Shown: positions 1 through 11,564 of the stretch, piece by piece
Numbering within the stretch: position 1 is the first letter of the stretch
Layout of the letters: each line of letters starts with the position of its first letter
Origin: Abelmoschus esculentus
Lineage: Eukaryota; Streptophyta; Magnoliopsida; Malvales; Malvaceae
NCBI GenBank assembly: GCA_035048815.1
Contig: JAUCBN010000043.1
Span: forward strand, 3,971,001 to 4,035,000
Reading direction: 5' to 3'
DNA length: 64,000 bases
Notes under the pieces: generated by a model
What the model was told of the DNA's origin: nothing
Databases searched by the model: none
Seen by the model: only the letters and a program-made list of their open reading frames with translations
Translations under genes and position numbers: made by a program

Positions 1-269
1 TTTTAGAGATTAAAATTAAAATTTAAAGGTTACAGGATTTAGATTATAAAATTTAAAATTTAAGGTTAATATTTAAAATTTATGATATATATTTTAAGAA
101 ATTAAAATATATAAATTTACGTAAAATTAATTTTATAGTCTCCGAATGCCAAAATTTTATTCATTAACAGTGGCAAGTATATGAGTTGAAAACTGAGACC
201 TTAATCTACTGTGGTAACATAATAGTGCCCACCTTTACTCTTATTTTATAAGAATTTTGAACAAGCTAA

Positions 270-370
270 AAGTGATATTAATCGCTCAATCACTCTGCTG
301 GTATCGCTGGTGCTCAAACCTGTGACCTCTAGGAACAACAACTGTTCCTTTAACCACTTGGGCTAAAGGG
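270..370 (-). repeat. SINE-like repeat with tRNA-type promoter boxes
   Basis: Read on the minus strand, this stretch has an A-box-like TAGCCCAAGTGG (positions 354-365) followed about 35 bases later by a B-box-like GGTTTGAGCACC (309-320). This is the spacing of a tRNA-derived pol III promoter. The same sequence recurs, more decayed, near 780-870 and 53860-53945, so it is a dispersed element and not a tRNA gene. No cloverleaf can be folded. It is most likely an old SINE or a relative. Confidence 0.45.
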
Positions 371-734
371 TTCGTGCATTTTATGGGAATTTTGACTTAA
401 ATGTGATAAAAAATTTAAAACATGATACAAATATTTTTAATTTCAGATCTATGATAACAGGTAAAATCAATAGCACTTGATTCTGATTTTGAATAATATT
501 TTTCTTAAAATACTCTTATTACAAATCAAGATCGGATTCTTTTATACCTATTTTTAAAGGTATTTTTAAAAAATTAATGTTTAAAGTTGAAGCCAAGTGT
601 TGCCGACTCTATTAGTACTGTAGAAAGTGTAATATTGTGGGAAATAATTTTTTATTATCACTATATTGATAATTATTTTTTTTACTATAAATATTAATGA
701 GAATTCTCCTATTTTATTTACACTTTTTTTTAAT

Positions 735-870
735 CAGTTATAGTGGTTACAGTAGTATCTGTTTTAAGTATACTTTCAATTTTAACATTGATCGCTCAAT
801 CATTGTACTACAATATTAGTACTCAACTCGTAACCTCTAAAAATGACAATTGTGCTTGTGATATTCACAC
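735..870 (-). repeat. Second, decayed copy of the SINE-like repeat
   Basis: The segment around 783-855 matches the repeat at 270-370 (shared words such as ATCGCTCAATCA and GTAACCTCTAA). Its left part (732-775) matches 53788-53830. No long reading frame here looks like a protein. I treat it as a decayed dispersed repeat. Confidence 0.4.
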
Positions 871-1180
871 TTTTAATGTTCTTTTTATATATTTTTTTAA
901 TTTTAATAAATATGTGATATTATTTAATGTTTTTTTAAATTTTTTTTATTTTTAACGTGCTTTTAATTATTATTAATGATCATGATTTATTCAAATTTCG
1001 TCGGATTGTATTTATTGTTTACGCGAATTATTGCGTTTTTTTTAAATTTTGTTCTTATTTATCTATTATCAAGTTGTTCCCTATATTTTATAAGTTTTAC
1101 AATTTGGTCCTTATATGAATGCATTGCTCATTTGATTAATTGAACCCCGCTTTGCATGAAACTTAATCAAAAACACATAG
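871..1180. other. AT-rich intergenic DNA, nothing recognised
   Basis: This is low-complexity AT-rich sequence. I see no gene, RNA or clear repeat boundary in it. Confidence 0.5.
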
Positions 1181-1660
1181 GGTTGTATGTACGAGTAAAA
1201 ATCCTCTACCTCTTTTCTATGTCTCCTTTGAATTTTTTAAATAATTAAATTTTTTTAACCCTTATTTTCTATATCCTAAATCATAAACCTTAAAAAATAC
1301 ACTCTATCCCTAATTTCCTAAACCCATAACCTAAAACCATAAACCCTAAACCCTCTAATTTGAAGTGGAGGCATAAATAGAGGTATGAGGAATAAGTAGA
1401 TGATCTGCACACTGTATGTATGGATAAAAATCGTTTGTCTCTTTCTTATGTTTCCATTTGTGTCTCCGGTTGAAATTCGCTAAAAATTGAATTTTAAACC
1501 CTAACCCTAATTCCCTATATCCTAAACCATACACTTTAAAAAAATACAACCTACCCCTAATTTCCTAAACCCTTAACCTACCCCTAAACTCTCTAATTTA
1601 AAGTGAAGACACAAATGACGATATGAGAAAGAGTAGATGATTTATACCCTGTATGTTGCA
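1181..1660. repeat. Two-copy tandem repeat rich in CCCTAAA-like words
   Basis: A unit of roughly 230-245 bp occurs twice in tandem. Each copy has a TGTATGT...TAAAAATC start, a run of CCTAAA/ACCCTAA words, then a CTCTAATTT-AAGTG segment and a GAGTAGATGAT end. For example, CTATATCCTAAA occurs at 1270 and 1515. The CCCTAAA words resemble the plant telomere repeat but are irregular, so this is not a true interstitial telomere array. A related single copy lies at 50026-50210. Confidence 0.6.
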
Positions 1661-2316
1661 TCTAGAATGTGAAAAAAATTCAAAACATCCATAATTTTAT
1701 AGACTCGAACCAGATTTACTTCGATGAATCAATATGACATTCATCGTTCGAATCTATTTTTTCAAATCGGATAATAAGTGTTACAATATCAACTCAAAAT
1801 TTTAACCATCTACTATAGAGATTGTACATATCCTCAAATATTTAATAACATTTTAAAAGTACAGATAAGATGGCAAACAACTATAAGAAATCATAAGGGA
1901 AAAGGATGAAGTTGGAGAATCTCTAATTGACAATTTAAGAAAAATTAAAAAATTCATCTCATTTTTTAGACACGTAATTGCAATTAATTCAAAATTATCA
2001 TCTTTCCATAAACAGTGGATGATAATTAATTTTGTAATTCGTATTTATACAAAAATATATGGAATGTGACAGCAAAAAGAGAATAAAATCCCCTTTAATT
2101 CTGATGGGATTTTTCTATTTTCAATAATTACCATTTGAAGGGCTTCCTTTTCTACTTAATTTATTTATTCCAACTTTATCTTTTTTAAGAACACTTACCC
2201 TATTAAAGTATTACCATAATGAGTTTCCATTGGAATATAAAGTTCTTCATCTTCTACACTTGTTAGTGATATTCTTTTGGACAGAAAATTATAAACTCAG
2301 AGAGGATAGATGAGGC
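1661..2316. other. Intergenic DNA and probable promoter of the DUF1635-like gene
   Basis: AT-rich sequence upstream of the start codon at 2317. A mildly less AT-rich stretch at about 2100-2300 probably holds the promoter and 5' UTR, but I cannot point to a convincing TATA box. Confidence 0.4.
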
Positions 2317-3223
2317 ATGTCGCCATTGGTAAATAATAACAAGGTTAGTCATACTTTTTATACCATTTTTTTAATTTTTTATTTCTAATTTTAATAATTT
2401 TCTTCGTCCCTCGGATATTATTAGTTTAGTTGAATGAAACACTAAATCTTTTAAATAAATTTAGTTAGTGGTTCGAGTTTATTAGGTAGAAAGAGTCGTC
2501 TTCGTAATGAGTATTTGTAGTACTTAACCTGTATTATTCCGTCAATGATTTGAAGGTGTGTTTAAGAAATTCGGGTTCAAATCGCTTCCGTCATTGGGTT
2601 TTATTCTAACATAATTTTCAAACGTTTAGATCTCTGTTGAACTGAAATCCCGGCGACTCTGCTACACCAATGAAGAGGACCCCATGAGAGAGGAGCTGAT
2701 AGGTCAAATCGAGATGCACCAACAGACAACGAACGTGTTATATCAGTTATTGTCCGAGGCTTGCCGTGAAAGAGACGAAGCTAAAGAACAGTTGAAGAAA
2801 TCAATGGCCGAAGTATCAGAATTGAAGAAACTACTAAACAAATTCTTACCAACATCCAACATTCCATCTCAGACCAACTTCTCCCACAATGTTCCATCTA
2901 CCGCCGGTATCGATATCCGTCCTAGAACGTCGAGAACCTCGTTTGTTGGATATCCCGCCTGCGGCCGGGTTCCGACCGGAGACTGTTCTTCGAGTGGAAA
3001 AGTAATTGATACCCTGATTAAAGGAAAGCCGTTACCGGAGATAGGTAGGTTGGTGGAAGCTGTTGTCGATACTCCGCCGTTGTTGGAGACAATTCTGATA
3101 ACCGGACAGCTTCCCACTTGGCGAAACCCTCCGCCATTGCCATTCAACCTCGTTGGTGGTGATAATATTGCAGGTTTACAAACTTTGAACTATAAGACAA
3201 GCCATGATCATAACATTCGGTAA
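2317..3223 (+). CDS. DUF1635-like plant protein
   Basis: Two exons are proposed: 2317-2343 and 2630-3223, joined in phase 0 at an AAG|GTTAGT donor and a TTTAG acceptor, giving 206 residues. The N-terminal half (about residues 15-60) is a charged heptad-like helix with the signature LLSEACRERDEAKEQLKK. This closely resembles the coiled-coil region of plant DUF1635 proteins, whose function is not known. The middle is Ser/Pro-rich. The C-terminal third has Pro-rich segments (VDTPPLLETIL, WRNPPPLPFN). Without the first exon a start at 2684 would still give 179 residues. I am fairly sure the second exon is real; the nine-residue first exon is an inference from splice consensus and the open upstream frame. 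No enzyme motif, signal peptide or membrane segment is visible. Confidence 0.65.
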
Positions 3224-4303
3224 ACAATCTATGGAACTATATACTGTTAATATATTTATTTATTTCAGTTCATTAAATGAACATATTTATTTGTATTATT
3301 TCAAACTCGTTTAATAAGAAGTTTCTTCATTGTTTGATTGTTGCATAATTATTAATATTTATTTTTTATTATTGTATATATAAAAAGTAATGTTCATTAT
3401 TTAAATTGCTTGTTTACTGTTGATGGCTGAATTAAGTATTCGGTTTATAATATTTTAAGAGTTAATTGTATCATATATCTTTAGATTATGATATATTTTT
3501 TTAAATCGGTCTTTAATTTTTTGAATATTCTGATTATATCTCCTAAATTATCATTTATGTCGTATTATATTATTATACAATATATTAGTGGTTATATGAT
3601 GGTTAACAATTTTTATAATTATTTTATTATCATAAGACATGATAAACATATACGGATAATTTTAAAATGAAATTAAAACATTCAAATGTCTTGGAGACCA
3701 AAATGAATAAAGTTATAGTTTGTGGATGAAATTAAAATATTTAGAAGTTTGAGAACCAATTTAAAATGAATATCATAGTTTTAAAGATGTGTATCGGGCA
3801 AATGAATGTGTAGCTAAGGCATTTCCATAATATTTTATTTGCATATATGTAAGGGTGGACAGTCAAGTGAATACGGACTGCTCCACGGATTTAGGCATAG
3901 GTACTTTCCTACACATCATCGAAGCGGCCCCTATCGCTCGAGTCGATGATGTGCATAAGTCTTTCTTGTAATCCCGAAACACTTTCTTTAATAAGACCAC
4001 TTTTATTTTTCCTTCGAAAAAAGTCGAGATCTACTTGGTGCATCCGCTATGCCTCACGGTATTAACTGTGGCTTAAAGGACATACAAATTATACTATTAT
4101 CATGTCATATAAATCATAATTTCTGAATATTAACAAATCATTTGATAGAAAATAAGAAAATCCTACATATTATTAAGAATTTCACAATGCAGATGCTAAT
4201 TTTTCCAGGTAACGTAGAACAAGGATTGTAATGATAACCATAGCAGTAATACTGAAAGGAATTCACACTATACATACTTGTGTCAACATTTCTTCATTTG
4301 CAT
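3224..4303. other. Intergenic DNA between two 3' ends, with one GC-rich hairpin
   Basis: The sequence is mostly AT-rich. A distinct GC-richer island at about 3860-4070 contains a perfect 11-bp inverted repeat (CACATCATCGA at 3912-3922, TCGATGATGTG at 3943-3953) around a 20-base loop. I do not recognise a gene or transposon there. Confidence 0.45.
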
Positions 4304-6927
4304 TTAAGCTCCTTTCCCTTCATCTTTGTTCAAAATGCGATTCCGGAAATCATTCACCATAAGGGGCAACCCCTCTCTCAGGGGGATTTTGGGTTCCCAG
4401 TTCAGCAGCTCCTTTGCTTTGCTGATATCTGGTTTCCTCATATGCGGATCGTCTGCGGTATTTGGTTTATATTCTATGGTTGCACTTGGATCAATTGTGT
4501 CTTTGACAACCTGAAAGGTTAGCAGGAAAATGAACTTCAAAAGGTATCCATGAATGCGAAGATTAGTCATCGGAAAACAGATTGGACGCGGAAGGACAAA
4601 CCTCAGCCAATTCGAGCATAGTGAACTCTCCTGGGTTGCCCAGATTAAAAGGCCCTATGTGCTCACCTTCCATTAAAGCAACAAGTCCATCTACCTACAA
4701 TGCATGAGTATGAAATCCTCTTCAGTTGTATTGCATTCAATCTTCTTAATTTCGCAATTGTCTCCCTTCTAAGTTCTAACCACTCGAATAAATGAAAATA
4801 TACACAAGCTAGTTTTTACTTCCTCGCACTATTCTCGGTGAGACAAATTATCAGAGTTATTTCTACTTTACATTTCTCCAGTATTCACAATTGGAATACC
4901 AATACTAGTCACCAAGAAAAAGGCAGACATACCAAATCAGAAACGTATTGGAAGCTTCGTGTTTGTTTCCCATCACCATAAACAGTCATCGGTTGCTTTC
5001 GAATGGCCTGTGATATAAAGCTACAAACGTTAGAAAATGCAGTATGATCCAAATATCAACTGAATTCTACACATGAAAGCGAGAAAAAGATTCATGGGAT
5101 CATTCAACCTGAGCAACGAAATTGCTAACAACACGTCCATCATCCAAGCACATTCGAGGACCATAAGTGTTGAAAATTCGAGCAATTCGCACCTGCAAAC
5201 AGAAACATCTCTTACACTTAATCATCACAGGTACATCTCTTGTAACATAGGCATTTTGCTAATCTCCGTTTCACATACATTGTTAATAATATTCACATAA
5301 AAACTTATATAGTACACATCATGGCTAAGTTAATCGTTAAGATTTAGGCTAAATTCAGATGTCATTTGAAGTTACAATGGCTAAATTCACATTTTGAACG
5401 CATTAGCACATTACCAAAGGAGAATTGTAAATAAGACTCCACATATTCTTTTATTAACATACCGTTTTAGCGAATTACTCTTGGGGGAAAAATCTAAATT
5501 CAGATCCAACCTTTCCTCTAGCTGACAGGTTTGTCTGCCTACTTTTTTTGGATCTATAAACCAATTAACCCTTCACAAGTTCTTTCACCATCATCGAGTA
5601 TGAGAGACGACAATGCTCCAAATCATTCTACAGAATGGGAGCATGCTATATCATAACAGGATGGTTAATGCAACCGGATTATTTAACAAGGATGTTGCGG
5701 TAAATACTACGAGATGGTAGTTTCTAGCGTAGTTGCCGAATACCACATTGTACATGTATAATTCAAGCATTCCAAAATTGTTCAAGTAAATATACAAAAA
5801 AAAAAAAAAAAGTACCTCAACATCGGCACCTCTATGATAATCCATGGTTAAGGTTTCAGCGGTCCTTTTTCCTTCATCATAGCAACTCCTCTCCCCTAAT
5901 CACATTAACGAAACATAAACATTTCGCAACATAAAAACATGAAGATTCATCAACCAAAACAATATCTTGTTGCATTGTATAAGCTCCTTACCAATAGGAT
6001 TCACATTTCCCCAATAGGTTTCTTTCTGTGGATGCTGAAGGGGATCGCCATAAACCTCACTCGTGCTAGTAAGCAAGAACCTGGCCCCAACTCTCTTTGC
6101 AAGCCCCAACATATTAAGCGTACCCATAACATTTGTCTTGTAATCTCACTAAGTTAAGGGTCTCAAATAAACATAATTCAATAAAAAAAAAGAACAAAAA
6201 ACACCATTAAATCAAATAGTTTCCACTTTCCATGAACATAGAAATGTATAGAAAAATATAAAATAAAGAACAGAAATTGACATTAAATTAAAGCAAAGGA
6301 TATGATGGTCTTGACCGGATTATATTTATAATGAACTGGAGAAGCAGGGCAAGCTAAATGATAGATCTGATCCACTTCCAAGAGAATCGGTTCAACAACG
6401 TCGTGTCGGATGAGTTCGAACCTCGGGTTCCCGAAGATATGAACCACGTTTTCTTTCCTCCCGGTGAAGAAATTATCGATAACAATCACTTCATCGCCTC
6501 TTCCAATAAGTTTATCAACGAGATGGCTCCCAACGAAGCCAGCCCCACCGGTGACTACAATCCTCATCCTCCGCCGGCCGATCCCGACGGGGATCCGACC
6601 CACCTTTCCTAGAACCGGCTTGGTAGAAAGGGAGAAGTCTTGGGTGTGGGAAATGACTTCATCTTTGGAGACAGATCTGTGTATGGAAGGGTGGGTCTCG
6701 GAAGGGCCTAAACGAGATAGAGTCGGCTGGAGGATGAAGAAAGTGGAGCCGATTAAAATGCCGATAAAGATAAACAAAATCCTTTGTTCCTTGAAAAGAT
6801 AGTTAATGGATCTAGGTAGAGATCTAGGATGTTTCAAGGTTTTGGGTGAGTAAGGAGGCGTTTGGGGTATTAACATCTCCTCGTCTCGTCTATGGTTGAC
6901 GCTTGATTGCTTGTGTAACTGTTTCAT
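4304..6927 (-). CDS. UXS: UDP-glucuronate decarboxylase (UDP-xylose synthase), membrane-anchored type
   Basis: The enzyme converts UDP-glucuronate to UDP-xylose with bound NAD+, supplying xylose for xylan and xyloglucan. Seven exons, in coding order, are 6927-6304, 6139-5992, 5895-5816, 5192-5109, 5007-4933, 4694-4602 and 4510-4304. They give 436 residues, near the usual length of Golgi-type plant UXS. Residues 1-47 are cytosolic, 48-66 form a single signal-anchor helix, and the rest is a lumenal short-chain dehydrogenase fold. The NAD-binding GGAGFVG is at 127-133 and the catalytic Tyr/Lys pair (YDEGK) at 263-267. Downstream blocks such as RIFNTYGPRM and YVSDLVDGLVALM are family hallmarks. 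Intron 1 (6140-6303) is U12-type with AT-AC ends (described separately). All other introns are GT-AG. The single-membrane anchor points to the UXS1/2/4 branch, not the cytosolic branch. Confidence 0.96.
6140..6303 (-). other. U12-type AT-AC intron in the UXS gene
   Basis: On the minus strand the intron begins ATATCCTTTG (donor A at 6303) and ends GAGATTAC (last base 6140), with CCCTTAAC at 6160-6153, so the branch adenosine is 14-15 bases from the acceptor. These match the minor-spliceosome consensus for donor, branch site and branch-to-acceptor distance. Joining the flanking exons yields an uninterrupted VKTI|KTNVMG, the conserved UXS sequence. No GT donor nearby gives that product. Confidence 0.93.
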
Positions 6928-8230
6928 GGCTTCAAATTTCTGGGTTTCTTTTCTGGAATTCTCGAATGAATGAAGAGTTTGATTTGCTTTTTCTTTTCAG
7001 CTAGAGAGTTTCTGTCGGTGCTTTCATGGGTTCTATTTGATGTGATTGAAGAACTGAAGTTGAAGTTCAAAGAGGAAAACCTGAAACGCGTTTCAATTCA
7101 TTGTTCTTTTAACCAAAAGAAGAAGAAGAAGAAGGTGAAATTAAAAGAGCTTGAGATCGAAGAGGAAGATGAGACGAGGGAGATGAAATGATTGTTTTTA
7201 ATTTTCAAAGTATTAATGATTAAGAAATGGAGTAGTTTTGATTTTGAAGATACAATGAGTTTTGGTAAAACTAACGATTAGACCCTTTTGTTTTTAAAGT
7301 ATTTGATTTGATCATCAATACGTCACATTATTAAAAAAATATTTTAATTTATAAATTTTAAATAAAATATTAATTTAATTATAATCTTTAAATTATATAT
7401 TAATTTAACCATAAATTTTAGATAAATATCGATATGAAACTAAGTTTTAATTAAACTCTTTGCCATGAGTCGTCACACTCGTCCATTATCGATGAGCGGC
7501 CGCTCATCTCATTGTCAATTATGGTTAGAGGTAAGCATTCAAATGAGTAGAGTTAAAAAATTTAAGTTATTTTAGTTGATGAGTTTAATTTTATAATTAA
7601 ATTTTTTGATTTGAGTCAAGTTTATTAAGTTTGAATCGAATCAATTTTTAAGTTTATGTACAAATTCTAATCGTAACTACTTATAATATTATAGTACTAG
7701 TACGTTTAATTTTAATTTAAATAACTTTCTCTAATAATATTAGATATATAAATAAAATTTAAAATTATATTATAATTATTGAATTCATGTGATAAAAATT
7801 TTCAAATTATATTAATGTTAGTATACATAAATCAATTAGAGCTGACAACGGGTCGAATTTGGGTAAGTTAGAGTTTCATTCACCCTATCACCCGCATCTA
7901 AAATTGTCATCCAACCTACTTATCATCCGTTTGATATTAATCCAAATACGTCCACCCATCAATTATGGATAAAACACGTGGATCATATCATAAATAGGTT
8001 GTATTATTAAAAAAATTGAAATTACATGGAACAACTTACTATAAAATATTTAATAAAAAATAAAATTAAAATATTTTACATATTTTGATGAGATTTTAGA
8101 TTGAAATGTGAATCCACCGCTGTATAAATATATTTTTACTATAAAAATTTTAGCGAGAAAATCTAATTATTGAAAAAATATAAATTAACTATAGGACTAG
8201 AGTATATAGATATGGACGTTCCACGACAGA
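6928..8230. other. Intergenic region between divergent UXS and AIRP2-like genes
   Basis: The region from 6928 to about 7200 is probably the UXS 5' UTR and promoter; it holds a purine-rich tract including (AAG)n at 7117-7134. The middle is AT-rich. Around 7848-8000 a stretch with CGGGTCGAATTTGGGTAAG resembles the GGTCGGGT-rich miniature elements seen elsewhere in the window, but I cannot find its ends. Confidence 0.4.
7974..7981 (+). promoter_or_regulatory. ABRE/G-box candidate (ACACGTGG), distal
   Basis: An ACACGTGG word lies about 485 bases upstream of the AIRP2-like start codon. It matches the ABA-responsive ACGTGG core bound by bZIP factors, but a short motif alone is weak evidence. Confidence 0.3.
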
Positions 8231-8237
8231 GGATAAT

Positions 8238-8246
8238 CCACGTGTC
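8238..8246 (+). promoter_or_regulatory. ABRE candidate (CCACGTGTC) upstream of the AIRP2-like gene
   Basis: CCACGTGTC sits about 220 bases before the start codon and fits the ACGTGKC ABA-responsive element. The Arabidopsis homologue AIRP2 is known as an ABA-induced RING ligase, which makes the site plausible, but it is untested here. Confidence 0.45.
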
Positions 8247-8463
8247 AGATTTTAAGCTCTTGCCTTCACTTTCAAATAGGAAGCCACTGTCATCGGCACC
8301 TACAACTACCCACCAAAAGCCAGGGAGACTTCTTCTCTATGCGTGAGTGAGACGCGAAAACTCAAAGATTCTTTCTCAAAAACTAAAGCTCGGAGAAAGG
8401 GATTTAGGGTTTTTTAGGGGGTTTGATTTTGAGGGGAAAGTTGGGTCGATTGGGTGAGGAGAG

Positions 8464-11057
8464 ATGCATATAGATTCTGTGCGAAAGTCTTTCAAGGACT
8501 CTCTTAAAGTGCTGGAAGCTGATATTCAACATGCCAACACTCTGTAAGTCCTTTCTTTTCTTTTTAATTTCGTTTCCTTTTGGGGTTTTTACTTCCTTTT
8601 TTATGATGTTTTTGCTTTAGTTTATGTTTGAACTTTGGAATGCATGCTGCTGCTATTCACCAAGCTTGATTTCTCCCCTAAAACCAGATAATCTTTCTCT
8701 TTTCTTTTTATAAATTTTAGTTTTGGTTTACAGATCATTGCTATGATGGGTTAATGTAACAATTGTTTCTTTCATCTTATAACTTTTATGTATGATATAT
8801 AGAAAAGGCTCAAACTATAGTTGCTTTTAGCTAAGACATTTTGAATTTCACCCTTCAGTATTTGATTCTCTGCTCTTCTTTCCCGAGAAAAAAATGGGTA
8901 TTAAACCATGTTTTAGTTCCTCAAGATTAAGAACACTTGATTATTTTTAGAGGGGAGGGGGCTTAGATTTTTAGTTACAGTACCTTTTTGCTGAAGTTAC
9001 ATCTTTCAGCTTATTTTAGTAAGTAATGCATTTAATATTTCTGGTTTTGTAGTAGTTTAAGTTCAGCTTATTCTTATGACCCCCTCCCCCAAATGGATAC
9101 TTTATTTCTTAATTATGGTCTCTGTGTGTCATTTTTTGTATATAAATCTTATTTTGATAACTTTAAGAGTAGCAAAAGAGGGGAATATTTCTTTTCAGAG
9201 ATTGCTAGATTACTTGTTTGTGAGAATACTTTTCGTTATCTTGATAGATTTTTTTATTTTTTTCTCTCTTTCCAACATCACATGGCCAATGGGTTCCACT
9301 TGACTGTACTGCTTTCAATATTATTTTTCTTCTTTAATCACTATAATGCTGGTATGAAGATCAAGTTATCAACTACTGGTCCCAGCTTATTAATGCATGA
9401 ATTTAGTGATTTGACTCGTATACATTTAAAATAATTTTGCCCTTTGGGATTTTCTTTGTTAGACTGTTCCTTATTTGATCTAAAATGCTTGTAAATAGAG
9501 TAATTCGGTTAGTACAATTGTTTTGAAAATGGTTAGTTGGTTTAAGTTCCTGGATTTCTATTTTACATTGATATTGAGGACCTTTTGGGAAACTGATGCT
9601 TGCATCTTAAATAGCTAGAAGATAAAATATTATATTTGCAGTTGCTGAACCCAGGGTCCAATGAGTAGCTAATATGGTTCCTTTGAATTCGAATCATAGA
9701 ATAGAAGTGAACTGCTAGGTGAAACCATGGTTGTTGCTCATCCTGCATAATTCTGTTTTGCAGTCATGCTTGTTAATTGATATATTTTTTTCTTGTATTG
9801 ATTAATATTATCACCACGTTCTTCTCATTCTGTGCCATTGCTCATCATGAAACGCAAGGAGCAGGGCTTCTGATTTTCCAAGGGAATATGATGGGGCATG
9901 CCTTCAATTGAGAATGTCATACAGTCCAGCTGCACACCTCTTCTTATTCTTGGTGCAGTGGACTGATTGTCACCTTGCAGGTGCCCTTGGACTGTTAAGA
10001 ATCCTAATTTACAAGGTTATATTTTGTTACTTCATGTTCAGCTAGTGTTTGTAATCACGAAATTTAGTTGTTTCAATCGTTGTATCATATCCTGCAGGTT
10101 TATGTGGATGGAACTACCACCATGTCTACACATGAAAGGAAAGCAAGCATAAGAGAGTTCTATGGTATCTTTTCCCAATACAAGTGTTTTGTTACTCATC
10201 GAATGTACTTATTCTGAGTTATCTAATGTGTTTGGGTTCTTTGTATCCAGCTGTTATCTATCCCTCTTTACTGCAACTCCAGAGGGGTGTCACTGATACT
10301 GAAGATAAAAAACAGAAAGCAGTGTGCGTGGAAAGATACCGAAGAAATGAAGATGAAGAGCATAGACAGCTTACTGATGTTGATGTGGAAAGAGAAAAAG
10401 AATGTGGAATATGCATGGAGTTGAACAGTAAAATAGTTCTGCCGAACTGCAATCATGCTATGTGTTTGAAATGTTACCGTGATTGGTATTCTTCCTCTCC
10501 CTGCCTTTCATTCCCTTATTCCTCTCTCGTGTTGTTTCCTGTATTTTATATCTTTACTCTGCTCAAAGAAGTTGATTTTTTTGACATCAACCATGCAATA
10601 TCATGTAGAACAGACAATTTGATGTTTTCCTTGTATCTTTGTAAAAAAAAATACATGTCATTCAGTATAGTCCTAGTTGCTTTCATTGTTTTTGGGTTTT
10701 CTACCTTGTATCTGTTGTGTAGAGGTTATCAATGGATGGTCTATTTGCAGGTAGTCTTATTATCATGATTAATCATTCAACCATGATTCGCCTAATATGA
10801 GTGTTCATCTCACTCACGGATCTCGAATTTCAATATTGAATTGCAGGCGCACAAGATCGCAGTCATGCCCCTTCTGTCGTGATAGTCTAAAGAGAGTCAA
10901 CTCGGGGGATCTCTGGGTATATACTGACAGCCGGGATATAATCGACATGGCCACAATGACTAGGGAGAATCTTAGAAGGCTTTTCATGTATATAGATAAG
11001 TTGCCACTAATCGTCCCCGATACCATTTTTGATACTTATGATTCCCACCTTAGGTGA
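8464..11057 (+). CDS. AIRP2-like RING-HC E3 ubiquitin ligase
   Basis: Five exons (8464-8543, 9865-10015, 10098-10164, 10251-10485, 10847-11057) encode 247 residues. The N-terminal region (HIDSVRKSFKDSLKVLEADI, then a block with SYSPAAHLFLFLVQWTDC) is the conserved plant AIRP2 family module. The RING-HC finger has Cys151, 154, 166, His168, Cys171, 174, 185 and 188, a complete C3HC4 set. The C-terminus (RVNSGDLWVYT, YIDKLPLIVPD) also matches the family. By homology it transfers ubiquitin from an E2 to target proteins in the cytosol; Arabidopsis AIRP2 acts positively in ABA and drought responses. Trp178 is split by the last intron (TG|G). The long first intron is 1.3 kb. Exon 2 uses a weak AAG|GTTATA donor, so minor boundary errors are possible. 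Confidence 0.92.
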
Positions 11058-11560
11058 TTAAGTACATTCTGATATATCTTATATGCTGTAAGAGTATTTT
11101 CTGCACAATTTCACTCAGATTACATAAATTCCGAACTACGCGATTCGGAAAATCTAGTTTAGGTCAGCTTCTGCAATGGTTTCCATGCCCAAGTTATTTT
11201 GGGGCTGGTGCTGAAGTTGTGGTAGACCTAATAGGAGCCCTTGAAAGTTGTATCTACCACATTGTACATGCTTGTATAGCCTAATGCTTGATAAAAATCA
11301 TTTGCTAATCTTATATGCCTTGTTACTACAATTTCCTGCTTAGATTAAAGATCTGCAGACTGTGTGGTGGTTTGAGACTGTACTTTGTCGCAGAGTAAAC
11401 GGTCGTTTATTGACTACAACCACCACAAATAATCCCTAGTTTGGTTCACGACAGGTGTTTGCCCACCTGTTTTAGTGTCTAAACAGGCATTTGAGAGAAA
11501 TCAAAATTTTGAACTTTTAACCAACAGCCGTTTAACTTCAACGGGTTTGAGGACGTAACA
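11058..11560. other. 3' flank of the AIRP2-like gene
   Basis: Probably the 3' UTR and downstream DNA. I see no further coding sequence. Confidence 0.4.
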
Positions 11561-11564
11561 AGGG

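Noticed and set aside
743..955. 70-codon hydrophobic open frame
   Set aside because: AT-rich chance frame across a decayed dispersed repeat; no natural ATG start.
1320..1360. Interstitial telomere array
   Set aside because: CCCTAAA words are irregular and part of a longer repeat unit, not a pure telomere run.
10165..10250. Possible second U12 intron (donor GTATCTTTT) in the AIRP2-like gene
   Set aside because: One mismatch to the donor consensus and no CCTTAAC-type branch site before the acceptor, so a normal U2 intron is more likely.
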